Positions 35,713-43,379 of a stretch of 64,000 bases of DNA are shown here, piece by piece. Made by a program: the position numbers and the translations under genes. Under the pieces are notes generated by a model. The model worked only from the letters and a program-made list of their open reading frames with translations, searched no databases and had not been told where the DNA came from. The stretch's first letter is position 1, and each line of letters opens with the position of its first letter. Source of the DNA: Acidobacteriaceae bacterium (GTDB lineage: Bacteria > Acidobacteriota > Terriglobia > Terriglobales > Acidobacteriaceae); the NCBI GenBank assembly GCA_035944135.1, contig DASZBM010000008.1, forward strand, positions 219,341-283,340. The letters are read 5' to 3'.

Positions 35713-37713
35713 ATGCCTACCGAAACACAGAGCCAGCAGAGCGGCGCGGCCGCGCAGACAAAGAACGAGAGTGCACTGGAGTCGGTGCTACGCGAAAACC
35801 GCGTTTTTCCGCCGCCCGCGCAGTTCGCAGCTAAAGCGTGGATTGGCTCGGAGGCGGAGTACGAAAGACTGTACCGCCGCAGCGTGGAGGATCCGGAAGG
35901 GTTTTGGGCTGAGGCGGCCGGCGAGCTGGAGTGGTTCCATCCGTGGACGAAGGTGATCGACGGCGAGGGGCACGAGACCAAGTGGTTTACGGGCGGAAAG
36001 CTCAATCTTTCGCACAATTGTGTCGACCGGCATGCGAAAGGCTCGCGCCGTGACAAGGTGGCGTTGCTTTGGGAAGGTGAGCCGGGCGAAATTCGGAAGC
36101 TGACTTATGGGGAGCTTCATGAGCAGGTCCAGCGGTTCGCGAATGTGCTTAAAGCTCAGGGCGTGAAGAAGGGTGATCGCGTTGCGGTTTACATGGGTAT
36201 GAGCCCGGAACTCGCGATTGCGCTGCTCGCTTGCGCGCGGATCGGTGCCGTGCACTCGGTGATCTTCGGCGGATTCGCCGCGCATGCGATTGCCGATCGT
36301 GTGAACGATTCGGACTGCCAGATTGTGGTCACTCAAGACCTGAGCTATCGTCGCGGCGCCGAAGTAAAGCTGAAGCACATCGTCGACGAAGCGCTGGAAA
36401 AATGTCCGGGTGTGCGCAAGGTTGTCGTGTATCAACGGGCGCCCGAAAAGACGGTTCCGATGAAAGCGGGCCGCGACGTGTGGTGGCACGACGAGATGGC
36501 GAAGGCCTCGGCCGAGTGTGCGTGCGAGGAGATGGATGCCGAGAACCCGCTGTACATCCTTTACACCAGCGGAACGACAGGCAAGCCGAAAGGCCTGGTG
36601 CACACGACGGGCGGCTACGCGGTGCAGACGTATCTCACGTCGAAGTACGTCTTCGATCTGCGCGACGAAGATGTGTACTGGTGCTCAGCGGATATCGGAT
36701 GGGTCACAGGGCACAGCTATGTCGTCTATGGTCCGCTGCAGAACGGCGTGACCGTGATGATGTACGAGGGCGCGCCGAACTGGCCGGAGTGCGACCGCTT
36801 CTGGAAGATCATCGACGACCACAAGGTGACGGTCTTCTACACCGCGCCCACGGCGATTCGCGCCTTTGTGAAGTGGGGCAACGAGTGGGTGCACAAGCAC
36901 GACCTTCGCAGCCTGCGCCTGCTGGGCACCGTTGGGGAGCCGATCAATCCTGAGGCGTGGATGTGGTATCACCGCGAGATCGGCAAGGAGCGCTGCCCGA
37001 TTGTGGACACATGGTGGCAGACCGAGACCGGATCGATCATGATCTCGCCGTTGCCCGGTGCGATTGCGACGAAGCCGGGTTCTGCGACGAAGCCGTTTTT
37101 CGGCGTAACTCCGGAAGTGGTGACGCGCGATGGTCACGAGGTTCCTGCGGGACAGGGCGGCCTGCTTGTGATTCGCAAGCCATGGCCCTCGCGTGCGCGC
37201 ACCATCTGGGGCGACCATGAACGCTTCGTGAAGACGTATTTCTCCGATGTGCCGGGTTGTTACTTCACCGGTGACGGCGCACGGCGTGATCAGGACGGCT
37301 ACTTCTGGCTGATGGGCCGTGTGGACGACGTGATCAACGTGAGCGGGCATCGTCTTGGGACGATGGAGATTGAGTCGGCGCTGGTGGCGCACTCCAAGGT
37401 TGCCGAGGCTGCGGTGGTCGGACGGCCGGATGAGATGAAGGGGCAGGCGATTGCCGCGTTCGTTTCGCTGGAGCAGGGTCATGAGCCGACTGCGGAGCTG
37501 AAGCAGGAACTGCGGCAATGGGTAGCGAAGGAGATTGGCGCCCTGGCGCGGCCAGATGATGTTCGGTTTACCCAGTTACTACCTAAGACACGCTCTGGCA
37601 AGATCATGCGGCGGCTGCTCCGGGAGCTGGCGACGACCGGCGACGTGAAGGGCGACACGACGACGCTCGAGGACTTCAGCGTCCTGGCGAAGCTGAAGGA
37701 GAACGACGAGTAG
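35713..37713 (+). CDS. acsA: Acetyl-CoA synthetase (AMP-forming)
   Basis: Converts acetate, ATP and CoA to acetyl-CoA via acetyl-AMP. Adenylate-forming signatures: [21 protein letters not shown] (P-loop), [33 protein letters not shown] (acetate pocket Trp), [38 protein letters not shown] (hinge and A8), and the C-terminal [16 protein letters not shown] with the acetylatable Lys. N-terminal family extension [10 protein letters not shown] present. About 666 residues from the ATG at 35713; an ATG at 35659 is possible but neither has a strong ribosome binding site. It probably forms its own unit; the VWFA gene follows after 41 bp. Confidence 0.95.
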   Translation: MPTETQSQQSGAAAQTKNESALESVLRENRVFPPPAQFAAKAWIGSEAEYERLYRRSVEDPEGFWAEAAGELEWFHPWTKVIDGEGHETKWFTGGKLNLSHNCVDRHAKGSRRDKVALLWEGEPGEIRKLTYGELHEQVQRFANVLKAQGVKKGDRVAVYMGMSPELAIALLACARIGAVHSVIFGGFAAHAIADRVNDSDCQIVVTQDLSYRRGAEVKLKHIVDEALEKCPGVRKVVVYQRAPEKTVPMKAGRDVWWHDEMAKASAECACEEMDAENPLYILYTSGTTGKPKGLVHTTGGYAVQTYLTSKYVFDLRDEDVYWCSADIGWVTGHSYVVYGPLQNGVTVMMYEGAPNWPECDRFWKIIDDHKVTVFYTAPTAIRAFVKWGNEWVHKHDLRSLRLLGTVGEPINPEAWMWYHREIGKERCPIVDTWWQTETGSIMISPLPGAIATKPGSATKPFFGVTPEVVTRDGHEVPAGQGGLLVIRKPWPSRARTIWGDHERFVKTYFSDVPGCYFTGDGARRDQDGYFWLMGRVDDVINVSGHRLGTMEIESALVAHSKVAEAAVVGRPDEMKGQAIAAFVSLEQGHEPTAELKQELRQWVAKEIGALARPDDVRFTQLLPKTRSGKIMRRLLRELATTGDVKGDTTTLEDFSVLAKLKENDE

Positions 37714-37754
37714 AGGGGCCGAAACCGCTGCAGGAAAGGCACGTCTACACAGTT

Positions 37755-39002
37755 ATGAGGTCAGGTCTCTGGAGTGCGGGTTTGGCTGCGCTGTTGTGCG
37801 CTGGGAGTGGATACGTGTGGGCGCAGGATGCGAAGCCTGCGCCCGCACAGGCAGCAACCACGGCTAACGCCAAACCGGCGGACGATATTCCTGCCAGCGG
37901 CTCGGCCAGCACCATGGCGGTGAAGGCCAACCTGGTGGTGATCCCAACGGTCGTGCGCGACAAGAAGGGCGCGCTGATCAACGATCTGAAGAAGGAAGAT
38001 TTCTCGTTGCAGGTGGACGGTCAGCCGCAGCCTATCCGCTACTTCGACCACGACACGGATGTGCCGCTGACGCTCGGCCTGCTTGTCGATGTGAGCATGA
38101 GCATGCGCAACGAAACGGACTCGGAGCGCACGGCGAGCCAGTCGTTTCTGGATACGATGCTCGCTCCTTCCAGCGGTAATCGCGGCTCGGATAAGGCGTT
38201 CGTCGTGCAATTCGCGAAAGAGGTGGAACTGCTGCAGGACGTAACCGATGCCAAGCCTCGCCTGCAGCGCGCGCTGAAAGAATTGGGCACGTCCAGTCCG
38301 AGCTTCCACAATACGGACGACACCACCTCCGGCCCAAACACCGACAGCGAAGGAAGATACATTCGCCACGGCGGAACAGCGCTGTATGACGCGATCTATC
38401 TCTCGGGCGACGAGGTCATGTCCAAGCAGGCGGGGAAGCGGCGTGCGCTGGTGGTGCTGACGGATGGCGTGGACCGCGGCAGCAAGGAAGCTCTGGGTGA
38501 CGCGATTGAAGCGGCGCAGCGCGCGGACACGATCGTCTACGGAATTTATTACAAAGGTGAACAGCACCAGGACTTCAACCGGCCGCAGCAGCGCAGGGGC
38601 GGGTATGGCGGGGGGTATCCGGGGGGAGGATATCCCGGCGGGGGATATCCAGGTGGAGGGTATCCGGGCGGCGGATATCCGCAGGGCGGAGGCAATGGTG
38701 GGGGGCAGAACCCTCGGGGTGGCGGAGGGGACCACAAGCCGTACGTGGATGGGAAGCATGTGCTGGAGCGGATCTGCGGGGAGACGGGTGGACGGGTCTT
38801 CGAGGTGAGCAAGAAGCAGACCATCGATGACATCTACAAGCAGATTGGTGAGGAGCTGCGGGCGCAGTACCGGCTGGGCTTTACGCCTTCGGGAGATGCG
38901 GCGAAGGATCGGTATCACCAGATTTCGCTGGCGCTGACGGGCGATGACGCCAAGAAAAAGATGGATGTGCAGACGCGGGACGGGTACTACATGGGGCAGT
39001 AG
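37755..39002 (+). CDS. Secreted VWFA-domain protein of acidobacterial type
   Basis: A 415-residue exported protein. After the signal peptide (to about residue 23, YVWAQ) and an Ala/Thr spacer comes the VWFA-related block found in large numbers in Acidobacteria: VKANLVVIPTVVRDKKGALINDLKKEDFSLQVDGQPQPI, then LTLGLLVDVSMSMRNE, where DVSMS is the MIDAS metal site. Further on are ALVVLTDGVDRGS (MIDAS threonine/Asp) and QIGEELRAQYRLGFTPS. A low-complexity GGGYP repeat (about residues 284-312) is inserted before the last third. Likely extracytoplasmic metal-dependent binding; partner unknown. Confidence 0.85.
   Translation: MRSGLWSAGLAALLCAGSGYVWAQDAKPAPAQAATTANAKPADDIPASGSASTMAVKANLVVIPTVVRDKKGALINDLKKEDFSLQVDGQPQPIRYFDHDTDVPLTLGLLVDVSMSMRNETDSERTASQSFLDTMLAPSSGNRGSDKAFVVQFAKEVELLQDVTDAKPRLQRALKELGTSSPSFHNTDDTTSGPNTDSEGRYIRHGGTALYDAIYLSGDEVMSKQAGKRRALVVLTDGVDRGSKEALGDAIEAAQRADTIVYGIYYKGEQHQDFNRPQQRRGGYGGGYPGGGYPGGGYPGGGYPGGGYPQGGGNGGGQNPRGGGGDHKPYVDGKHVLERICGETGGRVFEVSKKQTIDDIYKQIGEELRAQYRLGFTPSGDAAKDRYHQISLALTGDDAKKKMDVQTRDGYYMGQ
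38608..38690 (+). repeat. 15-bp tandem repeat encoding GGGYP
   Basis: About five units of 15 bp, each close to ggatatccgggcgga, encode repeated Gly-Gly-Gly-Tyr-Pro inside the VWFA protein. Units differ at third codon positions, so the array is not brand new. Copy number is likely to vary between strains. Confidence 0.8.
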
Positions 39003-39287
39003 AGGGTGTACCCCCCTCCCCCCGTTTTTTTGCGCAAAATCTTCAAAACAGGGGATTTAGCCTTGGACCTATGTGTGTCTACCGGGTTGGATGCGGTCAG
39101 GGTCTGGCGTAGGGTGGCTTGAGATGAGTGCGCTTTTGTCAAGTACCCCAGGGGCTAAAGCCCCTGATTCGGGATGGCTTTTACGGCACGGCTTAAGCCG
39201 TGCCCTTAACGAGACGGCGCTGAGGTTGGGTGGGACGGAACTATGGCTGGGGGTTACCAGTTTCCCAGTTTTCAGTCTGCAGTTGGA
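39003..39287. repeat. Intergenic region with two perfect palindromes
   Basis: The 285-bp gap carries caggggctaaagcccctg (about 39149-39166) and acggcacggcttaagccgtgcc (about 39184-39205), each an almost perfect palindrome, in close succession. The first half also has a C7/C6 run next to T7 at about 39009-39031, which could end the VWFA transcript. No gene is seen. The paired palindromes look like an interspersed repeat, although I see only one copy in the window. Confidence 0.6.
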
Positions 39288-39584
39288 TCAGGTTAGGGTC
39301 GGGGAAGAGGTTGCGGACGGCAACACGAGTTGCGAGGACGGGTGGGCGCGGAATGGAGATTCCAGCCGACCGTGGAAAACGTGGAGAGCGATCAGCGCCA
39401 GGATGAAGAGGATGATGACGGCGACTCCGGAGAGGACGACAACGGTGAGGAAGCTGGGCTTGTTGGGTGGTTGCTGTTCGAGGTGAGAGGGAATCTCCTT
39501 CAGCTTCTGGGGGATCTCGTGCAGTTGCTTGTGAAGTTCCTCCTTGAGGTGATGGGGATGTGCGGTGTCGTGTTGGTCTGTCAT
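39288..39584 (-). CDS. Small single-pass membrane protein
   Basis: A 98-residue protein: a His/Lys/Glu-rich amphipathic N-terminal half (HLKEELHKQLHEIPQKLKEIPSHLEQQ, residues 11-37), then one membrane helix (about residues 45-69, LTVVVLSGVAVIILFILALIALHVF) and a short Ser/Pro tail. No family recognised. The N-terminal helix should be cytoplasmic and could form a coiled coil. It is divergent from the thioredoxin-like gene, with 98 bp between the starts. Coding status rests on the coherent helix-plus-membrane layout and codon bias. Confidence 0.6.
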   Translation of the reverse strand: MTDQHDTAHPHHLKEELHKQLHEIPQKLKEIPSHLEQQPPNKPSFLTVVVLSGVAVIILFILALIALHVFHGRLESPFRAHPSSQLVLPSATSSPTLT

Positions 39585-39682
39585 GTAGTTTTAGATGCGG
39601 CGCCATGGGCGGAGGCAAAGTGAGTTGGAATCGGAAGCGTCTTTCGCGCATCATTGGAGTGCAACCGAAAGGAGTTTGGGGG

Positions 39683-40180
39683 ATGTACAGGAGATTGGTC
39701 GGAAACGGGATGCGGATTGTTGCCGTCGGGGCGGTGCTGGGGTTGGGATCGTTGATGGCCGCGGCGCAGTCGGCGCCGATTCCACGCGCGCATATCTATC
39801 CGGATGTGCAGGCTGCTCACTCAGACATCCAGGCAGCCCTGGCGAAGGCGCGCGCAGAGCATAAGCGCGTACTGCTGGATTTTGGCGGGGATTGGTGCGG
39901 CGACTGCCAGGTGCTGAATTACTACATGCACCAGAGTCCGAACAAGGAGTTGCTGGACAAGTATTACGTGCTGGTTGATGTCAATATCGGACACATCGAC
40001 CAAAACATTGATATTGGCGATAAGTATGGTGTGGTGTTGAAGAAGGGCGTGCCGGCGATGAGCGTGCTGCGGCCGGATGGAACAGTGGTGTATGGGCAGA
40101 AGAACGGCGAGTTTGAAAACATGCGCAACATGCAGAGCTCGGATTTGACGACGTTCCTTGAAGCATGGAAGCCGCGTTAA
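39683..40180 (+). CDS. Exported thioredoxin-like protein
   Basis: A 165-residue thioredoxin-fold protein with a signal peptide (to about residue 29, MAAAQ). The active site is WCGDC in LLDFGGDWCGDCQVLNYYM, a variant seen in thioredoxin_7 or DsbD-gamma-like proteins. Later parts read YYVLVDVNIGH, then the cis-Pro loop GVPAMSVLRPDG, then EFENMRNMQSSDLTTFLEAWKP. It probably reduces or isomerises disulfides in the periplasm; the partner is unknown. The start is the ATG at 39683, with GGAG 8 nt upstream; the longer frame to 39560 overlaps the divergent gene. Confidence 0.85.
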   Translation: MYRRLVGNGMRIVAVGAVLGLGSLMAAAQSAPIPRAHIYPDVQAAHSDIQAALAKARAEHKRVLLDFGGDWCGDCQVLNYYMHQSPNKELLDKYYVLVDVNIGHIDQNIDIGDKYGVVLKKGVPAMSVLRPDGTVVYGQKNGEFENMRNMQSSDLTTFLEAWKPR

Positions 40181-40253
40181 GTGTGGTTTCGTGGAGTTGC
40201 AGTTGCGGCAGTGGAAGACGGTCCGAGGTTCGTTGCGAGCCGGGCTGTGCCGG

Positions 40254-40306
40254 GGTCCTTCGACTGCGCTTCCTCGCGGCGCGATGAAGCTCCGCACAGG
40301 ATGACA
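40254..40306. repeat. GGATGACAG-type repeat before the YihY gene
   Basis: The stretch begins ggggtccttcgactgcgc and ends cacaggatgacag, with a gatgaagctcc centre. It shares its layout with the ilvB copy (17106) and the leuA-leuB copy (25814). Dyads inside allow a hairpin. It lies in the 160-bp gap before the YihY gene. Confidence 0.5.
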
Positions 40307-40341
40307 GCTCCGGGAGCTATTCCATTGAGAAACGGCACGAA

Positions 40342-41349
40342 ATGACAGGGCAGGCCGCAATGGAACGCGTGGTGATCGCGCCCGCGAAGCGCGCAGTCGG
40401 TTTTGGCCGGCTGCTGCGGCGCACGTTCTTTGCGGCGGTGGAACACGATGCGTTCACGGTGGCCCAGGCCGCGGCGTACTCGGCGATGGTGGCGCTTTTC
40501 CCGGCGCTGGTGGTGATTGCGGCCTTTGTGGCGCTGCTGCCGCCGTGGCTCCCGCTGAAGGTGCAGATGGCGGATTTCTTTGAGCGGATGCTGCCCTCGA
40601 TGATCAGCCCGCTGATGGACTGGTATTTTGCGACGACGCATCAGACGTCACAGACGGCGGGCGCGCTGCTGAGCTCGGGCGTGGTGAGCCTGCTGGGCGC
40701 GGGGAATGTAATGGCGACCCTGATGGAGGGGTTCCGGCGGGCGCATCATCTGCCGCTTCCGCGGGGAAGTTTCTGGAGCCGGCGCGGAAGGGCGCTGGCG
40801 CTGGTGCCGCTGTCGCTGCTGCCGATGACGGCAGCGAGTGCGCTGGTCGTCTTTGGACATTTGTTCACGCACTGGCTGGCGGCGGAGATTCCGGCTTTTG
40901 TGCGACCCGGATTTTTTGCGGCGTCGGTGGTGTTGCGGTGGACGATCGCGATTGGGACAAGCGTGGGCATTCTTGCGGTGGTGTATCACCTGGGGACGGA
41001 TATGAGCCGGCATGTGCGGGCCGAGATGGAGCCGATGATGCGCGAACCGTGGCTCGTGCTGCGGCGGGAGTGGACGTGGAGGGCGAGCCTGCCGGGGGCG
41101 GCGATGGCGACGGCGCTGTGGTTTGCGTCGACGCTTTCGTTCGGGTTTTATGTGACGCGCTTTGCGAATTACGGACGCGTGTACGGATCGTTGGGTGCGG
41201 CGATTGCGTTGATGGTGTGGCTGTACATTATTGCGCTGACGGTGCTGATTGGAGCGGAGTTCAATGCGCAATATGCGCGGGCGCGGCGCGGTGGGGACGC
41301 GGCAGCGGCGCTGTGGAAGAACCGTCGACCATCAGTGCAGGTAGAATGA
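40342..41349 (+). CDS. YihY/BrkB-family inner membrane protein
   Basis: A 335-residue polytopic membrane protein of the YihY/UPF0761 (BrkB) family, wrongly called ribonuclease BN in older annotation. It has about six hydrophobic segments. Family hallmarks: FTVAQAAAYSAMVALFPALVVIAAFV near the N terminus, GVVSLLGAGNVMATLMEGFRRAH in the centre, and YGSLGAAIALMVWLYIIALTVLIGAEFNAQYARAR close to the end. The function is not established. It precedes pyk by 62 bp on the same strand and may share its transcript. Confidence 0.87.
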   Translation: MTGQAAMERVVIAPAKRAVGFGRLLRRTFFAAVEHDAFTVAQAAAYSAMVALFPALVVIAAFVALLPPWLPLKVQMADFFERMLPSMISPLMDWYFATTHQTSQTAGALLSSGVVSLLGAGNVMATLMEGFRRAHHLPLPRGSFWSRRGRALALVPLSLLPMTAASALVVFGHLFTHWLAAEIPAFVRPGFFAASVVLRWTIAIGTSVGILAVVYHLGTDMSRHVRAEMEPMMREPWLVLRREWTWRASLPGAAMATALWFASTLSFGFYVTRFANYGRVYGSLGAAIALMVWLYIIALTVLIGAEFNAQYARARRGGDAAAALWKNRRPSVQVE

Positions 41350-41411
41350 CTGATTGATCAGGTGGAGATCGACAAACGGGCTCTGACGCCTGAGTGAAAA
41401 GAGAGAAATTG

Positions 41412-42872
41412 ATGGACGCCAGAGACAACGGTGCGGGCCTGGGCATAGCCCGTAAAGCGAAAATTGTAGCGACACTTGGACCGGTATCGAGCACGGAAGA
41501 TATGTTCCGGCAGTTGGTGCGGGCAGGGCTGGATGTAGCGCGGCTGAACTTTTCGCATGGATCGCATGAGCAGAAGGCAGAGCTGATCGCGATGGTGCGG
41601 AAGGTTGCGGCCGAAGAGGCGAAGCCGATCTGCATTCTCGGAGACTTGCAGGGGCCGAAGATTCGCACGGGCGTGCTGGTGGACCACAAGCCGGTGATGC
41701 TGGAGACCGGAAAACAACTGGTCATTACCCCGGACGCGGTGGAGGGCACGGCGGAACGTGTGAGCACGGTGTTCAAGACGCTGGCGGAGAATCTGAAGCC
41801 GGGAAATCGGATTCTGCTTTCGGACGGATTGATTGAGCTGCGCGTGGTGGAGCTGCGCGGCGCGGATGTGGTGACGGAGATCATCAACGGCGGGATGCTG
41901 GGCGAGAAGAAGGGCATCAATCTGCCGGGGATTCCGGTGAAGGTGCCTTCACTGACGGAGAAGGATGAGGCGGACCTGGAGTTCGCGATCAAGCAGGGTG
42001 TGGACACGATTGCTGTGTCGTTTGTGCAGACTGCCGAAGACGTGCTCTATGTAAAGCGAAGAGTGGCGGCGCTGGGCAGCGAGGCGTGGGTGATTGCGAA
42101 GCTGGAGAAGCCGCAGGCCGTGGACCACCTGGATTCGATCCTGGAGGCTGCGGACGGGATCATGGTGGCGCGTGGCGATCTGGGTGTGGAGGTGCCGCCG
42201 GAGAAGGTGCCGGCGATTCAGAAGCATTTGATTCGGAGGGCGTCTGAGTACAAGAAGCCGGTGATTACGGCGACGCAGATGCTGGAGTCGATGATTGAAA
42301 ATCCGCGGCCGACGCGCGCGGAGGCGTCGGATGTAGCGAATGCGATTTACGACGGCACGGATGCGGTGATGCTGAGTGCGGAGAGCGCGGCGGGCAAGTA
42401 TCCGGTGGAGTCGGTGGCGATGATGGCGAAGATCGTGGTGGAGACGGAGTCGCAGATGGCTCTGCTGCCGCGGCCGGTGACGATGGGAGCGCACAGGAAG
42501 TCGCTGAATATTCCGGAGACGATTTGTGAGTGTATGGCGCACTCGGCGCAGGATTTGGATCTGGCGGCGATTGCGATCTTTACGGAGACGGGCAATACGG
42601 CGAGATTGCTGTCGAAGTACAGGCCGGATGCGCCCATTTATGCGATGAGCCCGTTTGAGGATGTGGTGAACCGTTGCATGCTGCTGTGGGGAACGTGGCC
42701 GATCTGTTGCGAGCGGTTCAAGGATACCGACAAGCTGGTGGAGATGGCGGAAGACACGCTGGAGAATGGCGGGTTTGTGCGGTCGAAGGATGTGGTGGGG
42801 ATTGTGGCGGGAACTGCGACGCGGACGGGCGCGACGAATTTCATGCGGCTGCATTTGATTGGTGATCGGTAA
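41412..42872 (+). CDS. pyk: Pyruvate kinase
   Basis: Makes pyruvate and ATP from phosphoenolpyruvate and ADP. Barrel motifs: KIVATLGPVSSTEDMFRQLVRAGLDVARLNFSHG (substrate Arg and Asn), LGDLQGPKIRTGVL, the catalytic Lys region AWVIAKLEKPQAVDHL, MVARGDLGVEVPPEKVPAIQK (Mg2+ Glu/Asp) and ITATQMLESMIENPRPTRAEASDVANAIYDGTDAVMLSAE. The C-terminal allosteric domain spans about residues 355-486. 486 residues from the ATG at 41412, a standard length without the extra PEP-synthase-like tail. Confidence 0.96.
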   Translation: MDARDNGAGLGIARKAKIVATLGPVSSTEDMFRQLVRAGLDVARLNFSHGSHEQKAELIAMVRKVAAEEAKPICILGDLQGPKIRTGVLVDHKPVMLETGKQLVITPDAVEGTAERVSTVFKTLAENLKPGNRILLSDGLIELRVVELRGADVVTEIINGGMLGEKKGINLPGIPVKVPSLTEKDEADLEFAIKQGVDTIAVSFVQTAEDVLYVKRRVAALGSEAWVIAKLEKPQAVDHLDSILEAADGIMVARGDLGVEVPPEKVPAIQKHLIRRASEYKKPVITATQMLESMIENPRPTRAEASDVANAIYDGTDAVMLSAESAAGKYPVESVAMMAKIVVETESQMALLPRPVTMGAHRKSLNIPETICECMAHSAQDLDLAAIAIFTETGNTARLLSKYRPDAPIYAMSPFEDVVNRCMLLWGTWPICCERFKDTDKLVEMAEDTLENGGFVRSKDVVGIVAGTATRTGATNFMRLHLIGDR

Positions 42873-42876
42873 GCGA

Positions 42877-42900
42877 GGTTCTAGGTTCTAGGTTCTAGGT
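42877..42900 (+). repeat. Heptamer array, left flank of S23 gene
   Basis: Three tandem copies of the heptamer ggttcta (starting near 42878) just after the pyk stop. The mirror-image array on the other side of the S23 gene (43346-43371) makes a 13-bp inverted repeat, ctaggttctaggt against acctagaacctag. Confidence 0.7.
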
Positions 42901-42948
42901 GCCAGGGTCCAGTGGAAGGCCGAGAGAGCTGAGGAGTGGGTAAGGGTT

Positions 42949-43353
42949 GTGGGGAATTCTGCAGTAGGTCGGGTTCGGCATTTTCGTGAGTTGATTGTTT
43001 GGCAGCGCTCCATGCAGTTGTCAGTTGCGATCTACGACCTGACGAAAGACTTTCCTCGGGAGGAGATCTACGGTCTCACGAGCCAGATGCGCCGGGCTTC
43101 CGTGTCCATATTGAGCAACATTGCAGAAGGGCACGGAAGGCACTCCCGTTTGCAGTTGGCGAACTTTACCTCAATGGCGAAGGGTTCATGCTACGAGCTT
43201 GAGGCGCAACTGCTTTTGACCCGAGAGCTCTCCTATGGAAAGTCCGACAAGGTCGATCGATCACAGGCGCTTTGCAATGAAGTGGGTCGCATGCTGCATT
43301 CAATGCTGAGCAAGCTGCAATCCACTGAGCCGCAGCCGCAAGCTAGTACCTAA
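42949..43353 (+). CDS. S23-family four-helix-bundle protein
   Basis: A 134-residue member of the S23/IVP four-helix-bundle family, first noticed in the intervening sequences of some 23S rRNA genes. The typical blocks are FRELIVWQRSMQLSVAIYDLTKDFPREEIYGLTSQMRRASVSILSNIAEGHGR and FTSMAKGSCYELEAQLLL. The biochemical function is unknown; nucleic acid binding is suspected for the family. Start is a GTG at 42949 with GAGGAG upstream. The gene interrupts the pyk-mutL interval and is enclosed by inverted heptamer arrays, so gene plus flanks look like a cassette. Confidence 0.85.
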   Translation: MGNSAVGRVRHFRELIVWQRSMQLSVAIYDLTKDFPREEIYGLTSQMRRASVSILSNIAEGHGRHSRLQLANFTSMAKGSCYELEAQLLLTRELSYGKSDKVDRSQALCNEVGRMLHSMLSKLQSTEPQPQAST

Positions 43354-43371
43354 TACCTAGAACCTAGTACC
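43346..43371 (-). repeat. Heptamer array, right flank of S23 gene
   Basis: Units acctaat, acctaga and acctagt follow each other immediately before the mutL start codon at 43380. They are the reverse complement of the unit in the left array. The array occupies the place where the mutL ribosome binding site would be expected. Confidence 0.7.
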
Positions 43372-43379
43372 TTTCTTCC

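Noticed and set aside
42949..43353. S23 protein as evidence for a nearby 23S rRNA intervening sequence
   Set aside because: No rRNA sequence lies on either side; flanks are pyk and mutL.
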